Shown here: positions 18,948 to 29,514 of the stretch, piece by piece
Layout of the letters: every line of letters begins with the position of its first letter
Numbering within the stretch: the stretch's first letter is position 1
Assembly (NCBI RefSeq): GCF_000423285.1
Contig: NZ_AUHR01000018.1
Location: 1-53,454 of the forward strand
DNA length: 53,454 nt
Source of the DNA: Laribacter hongkongensis DSM 14985
GTDB taxonomy: Bacteria > Pseudomonadota > Gammaproteobacteria > Burkholderiales > Aquaspirillaceae
Direction: 5' to 3'
Position numbers and translations under genes: made by a program
The notes under the pieces: generated by a model
Database searches by the model: none
What the model saw: only the letters and a program-made list of their open reading frames with translations
What the model was told of the DNA's origin: nothing

Positions 18948-19244
18948 TCAGTCAGCCAGTGCGTCACTGGGGTCGTGCACCACACCGGAGGCCGCCTGCT
19001 GGCGCGCGCGCAGCTCTTTTTTCAGGGCAGTCAGCTCGCGACGCAGACGAAGCGAATAGAAGAAACCGGCCGACAGGCCCGTTGCCACGCCGATGGCGAA
19101 AAATACCAGCAGGATCAGGATCAGCGGCGCCTCGACACTCTGCCCCATGAACAGATGGAACTGCGTCACGGCGCTGTTCTGCATGGCCAGCGTCAGCAGC
19201 AGCACGAATACCAGAAACTTGATGAGCCAGCCTAGATAGCGCAT
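18948..19244 (-). CDS. lapA: LapA-type inner-membrane protein (DUF1049)
   Basis: The 98-residue protein has two hydrophobic segments, about residues 3-22 (LGWLIKFLVFVLLLTLAMQN) and 40-65. A basic coiled-coil tail with LRLRRELTALKKELRARQ follows. This is the LapA/YciS layout. The motif AMQNSAVTQFHLF matches the conserved linker. The start MRYLGWLI has AGGTGGGGA upstream. It is a partner of LapB in LPS assembly control; its individual function is poorly defined. It follows ihfB beyond a terminator, so it may have its own promoter. Confidence 0.9.
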   Translation of the reverse strand: MRYLGWLIKFLVFVLLLTLAMQNSAVTQFHLFMGQSVEAPLILILLVFFAIGVATGLSAGFFYSLRLRRELTALKKELRARQQAASGVVHDPSDALAD

Positions 19245-19320
19245 GAGCGTCCCCACCTGAGCGAAAGCTGCGAGTTTAAACGAAGTCGCCGTCCGGCGCA
19301 GCGCCCTGCGACGGGCAAAC

Positions 19321-19351
19321 AAAAACGCCGCAGGAGTGTTCCTGCGGCGTT
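19321..19351 (-). terminator. Intrinsic terminator after ihfB
   Basis: On the minus strand CGCCGCAGGA, ACAC loop, TCCTGCGGCG is followed by TTTTTGTTT, just past the ihfB stop. This gives strong termination of the rpsA-ihfB transcript ahead of lapA. Confidence 0.92.
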
Positions 19352-19369
19352 CTGTACAGCCATGCCGTC

Positions 19370-19669
19370 TTACGCTTCTTGAAGCATCGAACTGGTGTCG
19401 ACGCGTTCGCGCAGTTCCTTGCCGGCCTTGAAATGCGGCACGAACTTTTCCGGTACGTGCACACTGCTACCTGACTTGGGATTGCGCCCGGTTCGCGGCG
19501 GACGGTAATTGAGATCGAAGCTGCCAAAGCCCCGGATCTCAATGCGCTGGCCGCTGGCCAAACTCACCGCCATGGCATCAAGGATGGTCTTGACGGCGAG
19601 TTCGGTATCTTTGGCGACCAGATGTGGGTAGCGTTCCGCGAGCCTGGCGATGAGCTCAGACTTGGTCAT
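19370..19669 (-). CDS. ihfB: Integration host factor beta subunit
   Basis: The 99-residue DNA-bending protein of the HU/IHF family begins [17 protein letters not shown]. The beta-arm has the signature [26 protein letters not shown] and the intercalating proline, followed by [17 protein letters not shown] alpha/beta heterodimers shape promoters, the nucleoid and phage att sites, so this host factor may serve the resident prophage. It lies 11 bases after rpsA in the conserved rpsA-ihfB operon. Confidence 0.97.
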   Translation of the reverse strand: MTKSELIARLAERYPHLVAKDTELAVKTILDAMAVSLASGQRIEIRGFGSFDLNYRPPRTGRNPKSGSSVHVPEKFVPHFKAGKELRERVDTSSMLQEA

Positions 19670-19680
19670 ACGCTCCCGAA

Positions 19681-21372
19681 TTACTCGTTGCCGCCCGACA
19701 GCTTGGCCTTGAGCAGTGCGCCCAGGTTGGTGGTGCCGGTGTTGGCATTGGCTTCAGCCTGGAAGCGGGTGATGGCACCCTGCTCTTCGGCCACGTCCTT
19801 CGCCTTGATCGACAGCTTGACCGAACGCGACTTGCGGTCGACGTTGATGATCAGGGCTTCGATCTCTTCGCCTTCCTTCAGCAGACTGCGTGCGTCTTCC
19901 ACGCGGTCGCGGGCCAGTTCGGAGGCCGGCAGGTAGGCTTCGATGTCGCCTTCGAGCATCACGACGGCACCACGTGCGTCCACCGACTTGATCACGCCCT
20001 TCACCAGACTGTTCTTGTCGTTGACCGACAGGAAGTTGCTGAACGGATCGCCTTCGAGCTGCTTGATGCCCATGGAGATGCGTTCCTTGTCGGTGTCGAT
20101 CGACAGGACCATGGCTTCAACTTCGTCACCCTTCTTGAAGTTGCGGATGGCTTCTTCGCCAGCCACGCTCCAGGAGAGGTCGGAAAGGTGAACCAGACCG
20201 TCGATGCCGCCCGGCAGGCCGATGAACACGCCGAAGTCGGTGATCGACTTGATGGCGCCGCGGATCTTGTCGCCCTTCTTGTAGTTGGCCGAGAAGTCGT
20301 CCCACGGGTTCGGCATGCACTGCTTCATGCCCAGGGAGATGCGGCGGCGGTCTTCGTCGATCTCGAGAATCATGACTTCGACTTCGTCACCCAGGCTCAC
20401 GACCTTGGACGGGTGGACGTTCTTGTTGGTCCAGTCCATTTCGGACACGTGCACCAGACCTTCGATGCCCTGTTCGATTTCGACGAATGCACCGTAGTCG
20501 GTCAGGTTGGTCACGCGGCCGAACAGGCGGGTGCCCGACGGATAACGGCGGGACAGGCCCACCCACGGATCTTCGCCCAGCTGCTTGAGACCCAGCGAGA
20601 CGCGGTTCTTTTCCTGGTCGAACTTGAGGACCTTGGCTTCGACTTCGTCACCCACGGCGAGCACTTCGCTCGGGTGCTTGACGCGGCGCCATGCCAGGTC
20701 GGTGATGTGCAGCAGGCCGTCGATGCCGCCGAGGTCAACGAATGCACCGTAGTCGGTGATGTTCTTGACGATACCCTTGACGATGGCGCCTTCCTTGAGG
20801 CTTTCCAGCAGGGCCTTGCGCTCTTCACCCAGGGTTTCTTCCAGCACGGCACGGCGCGACACAACGACGTTGTTGCGCTTGCGGTCGAGCTTGATGACCT
20901 TGAATTCGATCTGCTTGCCTTCGAACGGGGTGGTGTCCTTGACCGGACGCACGTCAACCAGCGAACCCGGCAGGAAGGCGCGGATGCTGTTGACCATGAC
21001 GGTCAGGCCGCCCTTGACCTTGCCGCTGATGACGCCGGACAGGATCTTGCCGGCTTCTAGGGCTTCTTCCAGCTCCAGCCAGGCAGCCATGCGCTTGGCC
21101 TTGTCGCGCGACAGCTTGGTTTCGCCGAAGCCGTTTTCCAGGCTTTCGAGTGCCACGGTCACGAAGTCGCCGATGCTGACTTCGAGTTCGCCCTTGTCGT
21201 TCTTGAATTCTTCGGTCGGGATCAGGGATTCCGACTTGAGACCGGCGTTGACGATCACGAAGTTCGGGTCGATGCCGACAACTTCGGCGGTGATCACTTC
21301 ACCTGCCTTCATGACCTGACGGCTCAGGCTTTCTTCGAACAGGGAGGCAAAGCTTTCCATGGTGTTAGTCAT
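19681..21372 (-). CDS. rpsA: 30S ribosomal protein S1
   Basis: The 563-residue protein has six S1 RNA-binding domains. Repeated signatures include [40 protein letters not shown] and [21 protein letters not shown]1 bridges mRNA and ribosome in translation initiation. The start [16 protein letters not shown] is preferred; the second ATG (MESF) is four codons later. Upstream codons in the open frame have no similarity. cmk precedes it on the same strand by about 96 bases, and cmk-rpsA-ihfB is the standard order. Confidence 0.97.
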   Translation of the reverse strand: MTNTMESFASLFEESLSRQVMKAGEVITAEVVGIDPNFVIVNAGLKSESLIPTEEFKNDKGELEVSIGDFVTVALESLENGFGETKLSRDKAKRMAAWLELEEALEAGKILSGVISGKVKGGLTVMVNSIRAFLPGSLVDVRPVKDTTPFEGKQIEFKVIKLDRKRNNVVVSRRAVLEETLGEERKALLESLKEGAIVKGIVKNITDYGAFVDLGGIDGLLHITDLAWRRVKHPSEVLAVGDEVEAKVLKFDQEKNRVSLGLKQLGEDPWVGLSRRYPSGTRLFGRVTNLTDYGAFVEIEQGIEGLVHVSEMDWTNKNVHPSKVVSLGDEVEVMILEIDEDRRRISLGMKQCMPNPWDDFSANYKKGDKIRGAIKSITDFGVFIGLPGGIDGLVHLSDLSWSVAGEEAIRNFKKGDEVEAMVLSIDTDKERISMGIKQLEGDPFSNFLSVNDKNSLVKGVIKSVDARGAVVMLEGDIEAYLPASELARDRVEDARSLLKEGEEIEALIINVDRKSRSVKLSIKAKDVAEEQGAITRFQAEANANTGTTNLGALLKAKLSGGNE

Positions 21373-21468
21373 TGAGATCAGACTCGGTTGCGAGTCGCGA
21401 ACGGCCCGCGGGGTTAGGTTGATGAAAAAAGGCAGCCCTGCCATCGTGGCGGGTGCCGGGCAAAAAAA

Positions 21469-22134
21469 TCAGGCCCGTAGCGACAAGGCGCGATACCAGC
21501 CGACAATCCGGGCAACAGCCTCGTCGATCGTCATGGAAGTGGTATCGAGCAGTTTCGCGTCGGGCTCCTGTTTCAGCGGAGCAACCGGTCGCGACGCATC
21601 GCGCGCATCACGATCAAGAATGTCCTGCTTAATCTGCGGGAGGTTAGCAGACTCCCCCTTTGCGATCAACTGCTTATAGCGTCTTTGTGCCCGCTCTTCG
21701 GCACTGGCGGTCAGAAACACCTTGAGAGCGGCATCCGGAAAAACCACCGACCCCATGTCACGCCCGTCGGTCACCAGCCCCGGAGCCTGCCGGAAATCGC
21801 GCTGGCGTTGCAAAAGCGCACTGCGCACGGCAGGCAGCGCAGCAATCCGGGAAGCGCCCATGCCGGTTTCCTCGGTCCGGATGGCTTCGGTGACATCTTC
21901 CTGTTCCAGCCAGATCCGCTCGTCACGAAACGCCACCGGCAGACGCACGGCAGCCAGCGCCAGCCGGGCCTCGTTGTCGAGGTCAACGCCCTGGCGCCGG
22001 GCGAACAGGGCCGTCACCCGGTACAGCGCACCGGAATCCAGATAGGCAAAGCCCAGCTCCCGCGCCACCCGTCCGGCCACGGTTCCCTTGCCAGAGGCCG
22101 ACGGCCCATCCACGGTAATGACAGGAATCAACAT
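21469..22134 (-). CDS. cmk: Cytidylate kinase
   Basis: The 221-residue P-loop kinase phosphorylates CMP and dCMP. The Walker A is in [15 protein letters not shown]. The substrate region includes [14 protein letters not shown], and [15 protein letters not shown] is the signature in which the usual GRDIG is GRDMG. The LID motif is AQRRYKQL. The start [10 protein letters not shown] matches the family. Upstream of it, about 160 bases separate it from the divergent aroA. Confidence 0.96.
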   Translation of the reverse strand: MLIPVITVDGPSASGKGTVAGRVARELGFAYLDSGALYRVTALFARRQGVDLDNEARLALAAVRLPVAFRDERIWLEQEDVTEAIRTEETGMGASRIAALPAVRSALLQRQRDFRQAPGLVTDGRDMGSVVFPDAALKVFLTASAEERAQRRYKQLIAKGESANLPQIKQDILDRDARDASRPVAPLKQEPDAKLLDTTSMTIDEAVARIVGWYRALSLRA

Positions 22135-22296
22135 ACGTTCGGTCCAACCCATTGAAAAGCGAAAGCCGGACACATCATCCGGCTCTTCTGCAAACCGGGC
22201 ATCCTAGCGAACCTTTACATGCCACACAATCCGGCTCGCACTGGCGCCGCAGGCTGTGCTAGCTTCGCCCTCCTGTGCCCTCAACCTGTATTCGTC

Positions 22297-23583
22297 ATGG
22301 AATTCCTCGATCTCGCCCCGTGCGCCACCCTGCGCGGCACGGTTGCCCTGCCCGGCTCCAAAAGCATTTCCAACCGCATGCTGCTGCTCGCCGCCCTCGC
22401 CACCGGCAAGACCCAGGTTCATGGCGTGCTTGAGGCCGACGATACCGACCGCATGCTGGAGGCCCTGCAACAGCTGGGCATCCGCCTTGCGCAACAGGCA
22501 CACAGCCGGACTTTCTGCATCGAAGGCTGTGACGGCCGCTGGCCGGTCCGGCAGGCCGACCTTTTCCTCGGCAATGCCGGTACCGCATTCCGGCCGCTGA
22601 CCGCCGCACTGGCACTGGCTGGCGGCGACTATCACCTGCACGGCATCGCCCGCATGCACGAACGTCCGATCGGCGACCTGGTCGAAGCCCTGCAAGGCCT
22701 GGGCGCCGTCATCGAATACGCAGGCACACCGGGTTATCCGCCACTGCACATTCATCCGGGCCATGTCACGCCGGGCAGCACCACCCGGGTCAAGGGCAAC
22801 GTGTCCAGCCAGTTCCTGTCAGCATTGCTGATGGCATTGCCGCTGGCCGGTGGCGGTACGGTCGAAGTCGAAGGAGAACTGATCTCCAAACCCTATGTTG
22901 ACCTGACACTGCGGCTGATCGAACGCTTTGGCGTCACGGTCGGGCGCGATGGCTACTCCCGCTTCACCGCAGAAGCCGGCAGCCACTACCGCAGCCCCGG
23001 GGCCATCCATGTCGAAGGTGACGCTTCCAGCGCCAGCTATTTCCTTGCGGCAGGCGCACTGGGTGGCGGGCCGGTGCGCGTCACCGGCGTCGGACGCAAC
23101 AGCATCCAGGGTGACATCCGCTTTGCCGACGCCCTCGCGGCCATGGGAGCCGGCATCGACATGGGGGACGACTGGATCGAGGCGCAAGCCCCGGCATCGG
23201 GACGCCTGCGCGCCGTCACCCTCGACTGCAACCATATTCCGGATGCGGCCATGACCCTGGCCGTCGCCGCCCTGTTTGCCAATGGCACCACCACCCTCAC
23301 CAACATCGCCAGCTGGCGCGTCAAGGAAACCGACCGGATTGCCGCCATGGCCACCGAGCTGGGCAAGCTGGGCGCCCTAGTGGAAACGGGTCATGATTTC
23401 ATCCGCATCACTCCGCCAGACCAACTGACACCCGGTGCCGCCATCGATACCTACGATGACCACCGCATGGCCATGTGCTTCAGCCTGGCGAGCCTCGCCG
23501 TTCCGGTCCGCATCAACGACCCGCGTTGCGTGGCCAAAACCTTCCCCGGTTATTTCGACGCCTTTGCCAGCCTGCGCGCATGA
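22297..23583 (+). CDS. aroA: 3-phosphoshikimate 1-carboxyvinyltransferase (EPSP synthase)
   Basis: The 428-residue two-domain enzyme is the sixth step of the shikimate pathway. It has [18 protein letters not shown], the [19 protein letters not shown] signature (class I type) and [19 protein letters not shown] near the C-terminus, with [11 protein letters not shown] completing the PEP site. The start MEFLDLAPC aligns with other AroA proteins. The stop overlaps the start of the next gene by four bases. Confidence 0.97.
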   Translation: MEFLDLAPCATLRGTVALPGSKSISNRMLLLAALATGKTQVHGVLEADDTDRMLEALQQLGIRLAQQAHSRTFCIEGCDGRWPVRQADLFLGNAGTAFRPLTAALALAGGDYHLHGIARMHERPIGDLVEALQGLGAVIEYAGTPGYPPLHIHPGHVTPGSTTRVKGNVSSQFLSALLMALPLAGGGTVEVEGELISKPYVDLTLRLIERFGVTVGRDGYSRFTAEAGSHYRSPGAIHVEGDASSASYFLAAGALGGGPVRVTGVGRNSIQGDIRFADALAAMGAGIDMGDDWIEAQAPASGRLRAVTLDCNHIPDAAMTLAVAALFANGTTTLTNIASWRVKETDRIAAMATELGKLGALVETGHDFIRITPPDQLTPGAAIDTYDDHRMAMCFSLASLAVPVRINDPRCVAKTFPGYFDAFASLRA

Positions 23584-24014
23584 ACGAAGACCGCTTTGTC
23601 GCCGACCGCCGCGCCTTCATGGCCGCGGCCGGCGAAGTCCAGCCGGTTCACCCGGTATTCCGCCCGCACAAGCTCGCCATGTGGGAAACCATGATCGCAG
23701 AGGAAACCGCTGAACTGGCCGAGGCACTGGCACACTACCGAACCGTCAATCCGGCCGACCCGCAGGCTCTGACAGCAGCGCAGGCCGAACTGTGCGCCGA
23801 GGGCTGCGACCTGATCAACGTCATCGTCGGCCTGCTGCTTTCGCAAGGACTGCCCGTCAGCGCCATGGCTGATGCCATTCACCGGGCCAATCTCGACAAG
23901 CTGGCCGGAGGTGTCCTGCGCCGTGAGGACGGCAAGGTACTGAAGCCGGAGGGCTGGCAACCTGCCGACAAACTGGCCGTGATCCGCGAAGCCTGCGGGC
24001 AGGCGCCGGAATGA
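23580..24014 (+). CDS. MazG-like nucleotide pyrophosphohydrolase family protein
   Basis: The 144-residue protein has an all-alpha NTP-pyrophosphatase-type core. The metal-binding ExxE motif is in [12 protein letters not shown] and the downstream ExxxD pattern in [17 protein letters not shown]. It is closer to the phosphoribosyl-ATP pyrophosphatase-like MazG subgroup than to full MazG. The likely reaction is cleavage of a non-canonical NTP or related dinucleotide to a monophosphate plus pyrophosphate; the substrate is unknown. ATGA overlap with aroA indicates translational coupling. Confidence 0.8.
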   Translation: MNEDRFVADRRAFMAAAGEVQPVHPVFRPHKLAMWETMIAEETAELAEALAHYRTVNPADPQALTAAQAELCAEGCDLINVIVGLLLSQGLPVSAMADAIHRANLDKLAGGVLRREDGKVLKPEGWQPADKLAVIREACGQAPE

Positions 24015-24329
24015 CCAAACCGGGGTTGCCGGGCATCCGTTTTGCGCGACACCTCCCGGACATGGCAAGCATGCCCGCCAGAGGATCTTTTCCGCCCGCG
24101 CACGATCGTCCGGACAGCGATAAGCCGGACGATCGCACTGACCAGATACACCGCTGCGGTTGCAACCACCTCCAGCCGGAATCCGGCAGACAGCCAGCAA
24201 AACAACCCGGACCGGGTGCAACCGGTTCCTCCTGTCAGCCCTGCCGGCCAAACGATGCCGGCTGTCTACACTCGATAGGGACATGGCCGACCGGCCAGCC
24301 TGATTGAGCATGATTTGGCAGGAGATGAC
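24015..24329. other. Intergenic region with a long perfect hairpin
   Basis: About 315 bases hold no convincing gene. The only clear structure is the 11-bp inverted repeat at 24103-24135. The last 20 bases contain AGGAG, the ribosome-binding site of the DUF2076 gene. A minus-strand ORF with a hydrophobic start crosses the region but lacks similarity or a start signal. Confidence 0.6.
24103..24135. repeat. 11-bp perfect inverted repeat
   Basis: CGATCGTCCGG (24103-24113) and CCGGACGATCG (24125-24135) flank an 11-base loop. No T-run follows in either direction, so an operator or RNA-stability hairpin is as likely as a terminator for aroA-mazG. Confidence 0.7.
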
Positions 24330-24965
24330 ATGACCCCACAGGAACGCAGCCTGATCGAACAGGTTGCCGGACAACTGGCAGCCCATCCGCTGTCCCACAA
24401 GGACGCTGATGCCGATACCCTGATCCGGGAGCAGATCGGCAGCCAGCCCGATGCGCTTTACCGCATGACCCAGGTACAGATCATCCAGCAAATGACGCTG
24501 GAAGCTGCGCAGCGCAAGCTGGCGGATTTGCAGCAGCAATTACAGGGTTACCAGCAGCAGGGTGTGATGGGGCGCATGTTCGGCAGCCGCCCCGACATAC
24601 CCCCGCCACCGCCAGCGCCCGAGTATCAGCCGTCAGCATTCGGCGGCTTTCTGCGCTCGGCAGGCACCATTGCAGCCGGCGTGGCTGCCGGCAGCCTGCT
24701 GGCCGATGCTGTTGGCGGCCTGTTTGACCGGGACGGCAGCAGCAGCTGGTCCGGTAACGGCAGCACACCGGAAGTCGTGGAAAACATTACCGAAAACAAT
24801 TTCCTTGACCCTGACATGCTGCCTGTGGATGACAGCCAGGTTCCGGGAAACGACAACCCGGCTTCTGATGATGGCTTTCTGCCGGTCCCGGATGACGATA
24901 CGGCAGTGCCGGACACCGGTAACGATGACGATTTCGATGACGGCCAAGACGACAATTTCATCTGA
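24330..24965 (+). CDS. DUF2076-family protein
   Basis: The 211-residue protein begins MTPQERSLIEQVAGQL, the usual opening of DUF2076 proteins annotated as putative periplasmic ligand-binding sensors. A helical, Gln-rich region (about 45-85) leads to a short proline run (PPPPP). A Gly/Ala hydrophobic stretch (GGFLRSAGTIAAGVAAGSLLADAVGGLF, about 105-135) resembles a membrane-active or anchoring segment. The tail is very acidic, with repeated Asp. No classical signal peptide is present, so the location is uncertain. AGGAG supports the start. A strong terminator follows. Confidence 0.8.
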   Translation: MTPQERSLIEQVAGQLAAHPLSHKDADADTLIREQIGSQPDALYRMTQVQIIQQMTLEAAQRKLADLQQQLQGYQQQGVMGRMFGSRPDIPPPPPAPEYQPSAFGGFLRSAGTIAAGVAAGSLLADAVGGLFDRDGSSSWSGNGSTPEVVENITENNFLDPDMLPVDDSQVPGNDNPASDDGFLPVPDDDTAVPDTGNDDDFDDGQDDNFI

Positions 24966-24983
24966 TCCGGGACAGGGAAAAAC

Positions 24984-25010
24984 AAAAGGGATGCAAATGC
25001 ATCCCTTTTT
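24984..25010. terminator. Bidirectional terminator between the DUF2076 gene and clpX
   Basis: AAAA, GGGATGCA, AA loop, TGCATCCC, TTTTT: a symmetric intrinsic terminator used by both convergent units. Confidence 0.92.
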
Positions 25011-25035
25011 GACATGACCAGGCAGGACCGAGCCG

Positions 25036-26304
25036 TCAGGCTGCGCTCTGGCTGGTTTCGCGGTAGGTAATTCGCGGTGCCTCGCCGTTGTCGATCACTT
25101 TTTCGTCAACCACTACGGTAGCGACGTTTTCAAGTGACGGCAGCTCGTACATGGTATCCAGCAGGGCTCGCTCGACAATGGAACGCAGACCGCGGGCACC
25201 GGTGCGACGGGCCAGTGCCTGTTTGGCGATTGCCAGCAGGGCCGATGGCTTGAGGTCGAGCTCTACCCCTTCCATTTCGAAGAGCTTGCGGTACTGCTTG
25301 GCCAGCGCGTTCTTCGGTTCGGTCAGGATGGTCATCAGCGCTTCTTCGTCCAGCGGCTCAAGCAGTGCCACGACCGGCAGGCGACCGATGAACTCCGGAA
25401 TCAGCCCGAACTTGATCAGGTCTTCCGGTTCGGTATCGCGCAGCAGTTCGCCTACGGCCTTCTGGTCATTCTTCGATGCCACTTCGGCACCAAAGCCGAT
25501 CCCGCCTTTTTCGGTACGCTGACGGATGATTTTTTCCAGTCCGTCGAACGCTCCGCCGCAGATGAAGAGGATGTTGGTGGTATCGACCTGGATGAATTCG
25601 GCATTGGGATTCTTGCGTCCGCCCTGCGGCGGCACATTGGCCACAGTCCCTTCAACCAGTTTCAGGAGTGCCTGCTGCACACCCTCGCCCGACACGTCGC
25701 GCGTGATGGACGGGTTGTCGCTCTTGCGGGAAATCTTGTCGATTTCATCGATGTAGATGATGCCACGCTGTGCTTTTTGTGCGTCGTAATCGCATTTTTG
25801 CAGCAGCTTGGTGATGATCGACTCGACATCTTCGCCAACGTAGCCCGCTTCGGTCAGCGTGGTGGCATCGGCAATCGCAAACGGCACGTCCAGTACCCGT
25901 GCCAGCGTCTGCGCCAGCAGGGTCTTGCCGGACCCGGTCGGACCGATCAGCAGGATGTTGCTCTTGGAAAGCTCGACTTCGTTTTTGTCGTCGGATTTGG
26001 CGTTCAGGCGCTTGTAGTGGTTGTACACCGCTACCGATAGCGCCTTTTTGGCCTGTTCCTGCCCGATCACGTATTGGTCAAGCGCTTCGCGGATTTCCCG
26101 CGGACTGGGCAGATGCTCGCTCGGAGCAGCCGGTGCAGCACCGGCCGGCTCCGTCCCGTCGAGGTCTTCCACCAGTTTTTCGCAATCGCGCACGCACTCG
26201 TCGCAGATAAATGCCTGAGGCCCGGCAATTAGGTGCCGGACCTCCTGCTTTTTGCGTCCGCAGAACGAGCAGGCCAGCGAGGAGGTATCGTGTTTTTCGG
26301 ACAT
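25036..26304 (-). CDS. clpX: ATP-dependent Clp protease ATP-binding subunit ClpX
   Basis: The 422-residue AAA+ unfoldase has its N-terminal zinc finger at Cys12/Cys15 and Cys34/Cys37 (CSFC, CDEC), Walker A GPTGSGKT at 121-128, Walker [11 protein letters not shown] and sensor/arginine elements including [11 protein letters not shown]. The IGF-type ClpP-docking loop is present as IGFGAEV. It unfolds tagged substrates and feeds them to ClpP. It lies eight bases after clpP, in the order tig-clpP-clpX. Confidence 0.97.
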   Translation of the reverse strand: MSEKHDTSSLACSFCGRKKQEVRHLIAGPQAFICDECVRDCEKLVEDLDGTEPAGAAPAAPSEHLPSPREIREALDQYVIGQEQAKKALSVAVYNHYKRLNAKSDDKNEVELSKSNILLIGPTGSGKTLLAQTLARVLDVPFAIADATTLTEAGYVGEDVESIITKLLQKCDYDAQKAQRGIIYIDEIDKISRKSDNPSITRDVSGEGVQQALLKLVEGTVANVPPQGGRKNPNAEFIQVDTTNILFICGGAFDGLEKIIRQRTEKGGIGFGAEVASKNDQKAVGELLRDTEPEDLIKFGLIPEFIGRLPVVALLEPLDEEALMTILTEPKNALAKQYRKLFEMEGVELDLKPSALLAIAKQALARRTGARGLRSIVERALLDTMYELPSLENVATVVVDEKVIDNGEAPRITYRETSQSAA

Positions 26305-26311
26305 TGGAAAA

Positions 26312-26950
26312 TCACACGGCCGCGCGGTTTTCGAGCACCTGGTCGATCAGACCGTACTCCAGCGCCTGCGCGGCATTCATGAAATTGTCGCGGTCGGTAT
26401 CGCGCTCAAGGTCTTCCAGCGGACGACCGCAGTGTGCTGCCATCAACTCGTTGAGCTTGCGCTTGAGGGTCAGGATTTCCCGGGCATGGATTTCGAAATC
26501 CGATGCCTGCCCCTGAAAGCCACCCAGCGGCTGGTGAATCATCACGCGCGAATTGGGCAGGGCAAAACGTTTGCCCTTGGCCCCTGCCGACAGCAGGAAA
26601 GCCCCCATGCTGGCCGCCTGGCCGATGCACAGGGTCGACACGCTGGGCTTGATGAAGTTCATCGTGTCGTAGATCGACAGGCCGGCCGTTACCGAGCCGC
26701 CCGGCGAATTGATGTAGAGATGGATGTCCTTGTCCGGGTTTTCCGACTCAAGGAACAACATCTGGGCCACGACGAGATTGGCGGTCTCATCCGTCACCGG
26801 CCCGACCATGAACACGATGCGCTCCTTGAGAAGCCGCGAGTAGATGTCGTAGGCGCGTTCGCCCCGTCCGCTCTGCTCGACCACCATCGGCACAAGGCCC
26901 AGCGCTTGCGGAGCCGGTTGCGACCACTGCCAATCCCGTACGTTTTGCAT
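26312..26950 (-). CDS. clpP: ATP-dependent Clp protease proteolytic subunit
   Basis: The 212-residue serine protease has its triad visible as Ser114 in GQAASMGAF, His139 in VMIHQPLGG and Asp188 in the RDTDRDNF segment. [13 protein letters not shown] is the oxyanion region. An N-terminal stretch of about 20 residues is probably processed autocatalytically. It forms the two-ring chamber that works with ClpX encoded next to it. It follows the trigger factor gene by four bases. Confidence 0.97.
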   Translation of the reverse strand: MQNVRDWQWSQPAPQALGLVPMVVEQSGRGERAYDIYSRLLKERIVFMVGPVTDETANLVVAQMLFLESENPDKDIHLYINSPGGSVTAGLSIYDTMNFIKPSVSTLCIGQAASMGAFLLSAGAKGKRFALPNSRVMIHQPLGGFQGQASDFEIHAREILTLKRKLNELMAAHCGRPLEDLERDTDRDNFMNAAQALEYGLIDQVLENRAAV

Positions 26951-26954
26951 GATG

Positions 26955-28265
26955 TTATGCGTTCCCCATCAGTTCATCGAAAGACACTGCCTTTTCGTTA
27001 ACTTTGGCTTGTGACAGCACAAATTCAACCACATTGTCTTCCAGCACCAGATTTTCCGGACCTTCGAGGCGTTCCGGGCTCTCGTAGTACCACTTGATCA
27101 CTTCTTCCGGATGCTCGTAGCTGTCGGCCCATTCTTCAACGCGGGCCTTGATCTGTTCCGGCGAGGCCTTGAGTTCGTTGGCCTTGACGAGTTCGGCCAG
27201 GATCAGGCCCAGGGCCACACGGCGGGCAGCCTGGTCACGGAACAGGTCGGCCGGCAGGTCCGGCAGGCTCTTGACGTCCATGCCGCGCTGGGCCAGGTCC
27301 TGCTTGGCCTGGTGCATCAGGCGGCTGATTTCCATCATCACCAGCGACTGCGGCAGCTCCAGCGGGTTGGCATCGATCAGCACCTGCATGACGGCTTCCT
27401 TGTTGCGGGCAGCCAGACGGCGGGCGATTTCGCGCTTGACGTTCTTTTCGATCTCGGCGCGCAGCTTGCTCACGTCGCCGTCAGTGATGCCCAGGGCCTT
27501 GGCAAAATCGGCATCGATTTCCGGCAGGATGGCTTCGGCCACGTTCTTGACGGTGATGGTGAACACGGCGGTTTTGCCGGCCACGTCCTTGCCGTGGTAA
27601 TCAGCCGGGAAGCTGACTTCCACGTCCTTGGATTCGCCTTCCTTCATGCCGATGACGCCGGCTTCGAATTCCGGCAGCATCTGACCCTGACCCAGCACGA
27701 ACGGGAAGTTTTCGCTCGAACCGCCAGCGAAAGCTTCGCCGTCGATCTTGCCGGCAAAGTCGATGATCACGCGGTCGGTATCGGCAGCAGCGCGCTCGAC
27801 ACGGTTGAAGCGGGTGCGCTGCTTGCGCAGCACGTCGATGGTCTTGTCGATTTCGGCGTCAGTGACTTCGCACACGGCCTTTTCGACTTCCTTGCCGTCA
27901 AGGCTGCCCAGGGTCAGCTCGGGGTAGACTTCAAAAGTGGCGCTGAACTTGAATTCGCCAGCGGCCGGATCATTGTCGGCAGCCGGTTCGAAACGCGGAT
28001 AGCCGGCCACGCGCAGTTTCTGCTCGGCCACAGCCTTGGAGAAACCAAGCTGGACCTGTTCGCCCAGCACGTCTTCGCGCACGGAAGCACCGTAGTTGCG
28101 CTCGACCATCTTCAGCGGGGCCTTGCCCGGGCGGAAGCCGGCGATCTTGGCCGTGCGGGCCACGCGGGCCAGACGCTTTTGCACCTCGGCGTCGATGTCG
28201 GTAAGCGGCAGTGCGATATCGAGGCGGCGTTCGAGGTTGCCGAGCGTTTCCAGCTGAACTTGCAT
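26955..28265 (-). CDS. tig: Trigger factor (ribosome-associated chaperone and PPIase)
   Basis: The 436-residue protein has three domains. The ribosome-binding N-terminus contains the signature [17 protein letters not shown]. The FKBP-like middle domain (about 150-245) contains [20 protein letters not shown] and [23 protein letters not shown]. The helical C-terminal domain forms the chaperone cradle. It binds nascent chains at the exit tunnel. It heads the tig-clpP-clpX operon, and about 220 bases upstream are free of genes. Confidence 0.97.
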   Translation of the reverse strand: MQVQLETLGNLERRLDIALPLTDIDAEVQKRLARVARTAKIAGFRPGKAPLKMVERNYGASVREDVLGEQVQLGFSKAVAEQKLRVAGYPRFEPAADNDPAAGEFKFSATFEVYPELTLGSLDGKEVEKAVCEVTDAEIDKTIDVLRKQRTRFNRVERAAADTDRVIIDFAGKIDGEAFAGGSSENFPFVLGQGQMLPEFEAGVIGMKEGESKDVEVSFPADYHGKDVAGKTAVFTITVKNVAEAILPEIDADFAKALGITDGDVSKLRAEIEKNVKREIARRLAARNKEAVMQVLIDANPLELPQSLVMMEISRLMHQAKQDLAQRGMDVKSLPDLPADLFRDQAARRVALGLILAELVKANELKASPEQIKARVEEWADSYEHPEEVIKWYYESPERLEGPENLVLEDNVVEFVLSQAKVNEKAVSFDELMGNA

Positions 28266-28488
28266 GTCTGTTCCTTAAAATTCGTGAACCGGTGACGGTA
28301 GTCTAATGGAGGCTTGCACAGAGCAACCGTACCGGCGGCTCCGGCGACAACCGTCCGCCTTGCGGTACGCGGCTCTGCGGCATGTGGGAAATTCAAAGTA
28401 GCCGATTGTAACCGAAGCCGAAGCCGCGTCAAAAAATGCGCGGCCGTCATCGTTGCGGGGCGTTGGCACCCAAGGATGCCGGGGCTGT

Positions 28489-29514
28489 TCAGCCCTCCCC
28501 CACCGCCACTTGCCGGATGCTGTCACGCCCGGCCTGCTTGGCCTGATAAAGCGCAGCATCAGCAGCTTGCAAGAGGGAAGTACTGGTCTGCCCGGCCTGC
28601 GGCACGCAACCGGCAACCCCCAGACTGACCGTGACGATGCCCCATGGACTGCCATGGTGCGGCAATACCTGTTCGTGCAGCGCCGTACGGACATTTTCCG
28701 TCACCTGCCGGGCGGCAGGCTCCAGGCAGTCGGGCAGCAGCAGGACAAACTCTTCACCGCCATAACGGGCCGCCAGATCACCAGCCCGGCGGGCCTGCTG
28801 CGCCAGGATCCGGGCCAGCGTTATCAGTACCTCGTCACCAGCCAGGTGTCCGTAGCCGTCGTTGTAGGACTTGAAGTGGTCGACATCGAGCATGACCAGC
28901 GACAGCGGTCTCTGTCTGCGCTGCGCCCGCCGCCATTCCTGCTTGAGGGTGAGGTCAAAAGTACGCCGGTTGGCAATGCCGGTCAGCCCGTCCATCCGGC
29001 TCAGCTTTTCCAGCCGCCGGTTGGCCTCCTCCAGTTCCCGCGTACGGGATTCGATTAATGCCTCCAGCCGGAGATTACGATTGTGCAGGTCTTCCAGCGG
29101 GTAGACCTCGCCGACCTGGGCTGCCACGCGATAAGGCAGGGAAATGCCGCTGTGCGCCACCTTCCAGCCATCAGCTTCTTGCCGGAAGATCAGCACCAGC
29201 CGCGCGGTTTCGCTTGCCAGAATGGCATCCGGCACTGGCAGATGGATTTGGAAGAAGGCGGTGACGGCGATAACAGTGTCGGCCAGATCCTGGAAGGCAA
29301 TGTCCTGCATTTCCCAGTGGATGGGCTCGGGCACCTGGGAAAAATCCAGCCGGGTAATCTCGTGCCACTGCGACACGTCCTGGACCAGGAAATCACCGCA
29401 ACCGGTATAACCGGAGAAATCGTGGCTGAAATGCTCCAGAAGCCTCGGATCCCGTCCCAGATAAAGCTCGGCATACTCGTCAAACAGCATCTGCATCAGT
29501 TGGCGTCGAGACAT
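28489..29514 (-). CDS. Diguanylate cyclase with N-terminal SnoaL-like domain
   Basis: The protein is 341 residues from the ATG at 29514. Residues 1 to about 135 resemble the SnoaL/NTF2-like fold (WHEITRLDF, FFQIHLPVPD, DGWKVAHSGISLPY). A coiled coil (LHNRNLRLEALIESRTRELE) leads to a GGDEF domain from about 175. The active motif is GGEEF and an RAGD inhibitory site lies five residues before it, so it should make cyclic di-GMP with product inhibition. No membrane segment or signal peptide is seen, so it is a cytosolic sensor. The NTF2-like pocket may bind a small ligand. It stands alone at the edge of the prophage. Confidence 0.9.
   Translation of the reverse strand: MSRRQLMQMLFDEYAELYLGRDPRLLEHFSHDFSGYTGCGDFLVQDVSQWHEITRLDFSQVPEPIHWEMQDIAFQDLADTVIAVTAFFQIHLPVPDAILASETARLVLIFRQEADGWKVAHSGISLPYRVAAQVGEVYPLEDLHNRNLRLEALIESRTRELEEANRRLEKLSRMDGLTGIANRRTFDLTLKQEWRRAQRRQRPLSLVMLDVDHFKSYNDGYGHLAGDEVLITLARILAQQARRAGDLAARYGGEEFVLLLPDCLEPAARQVTENVRTALHEQVLPHHGSPWGIVTVSLGVAGCVPQAGQTSTSLLQAADAALYQAKQAGRDSIRQVAVGEG

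Noticed and set aside
24015-24205. Minus-strand ORF with a hydrophobic N-terminus in the gene-free region
   Set aside because: It continues into the MazG-like gene on the other strand, has no ribosome-binding site and resembles no family.
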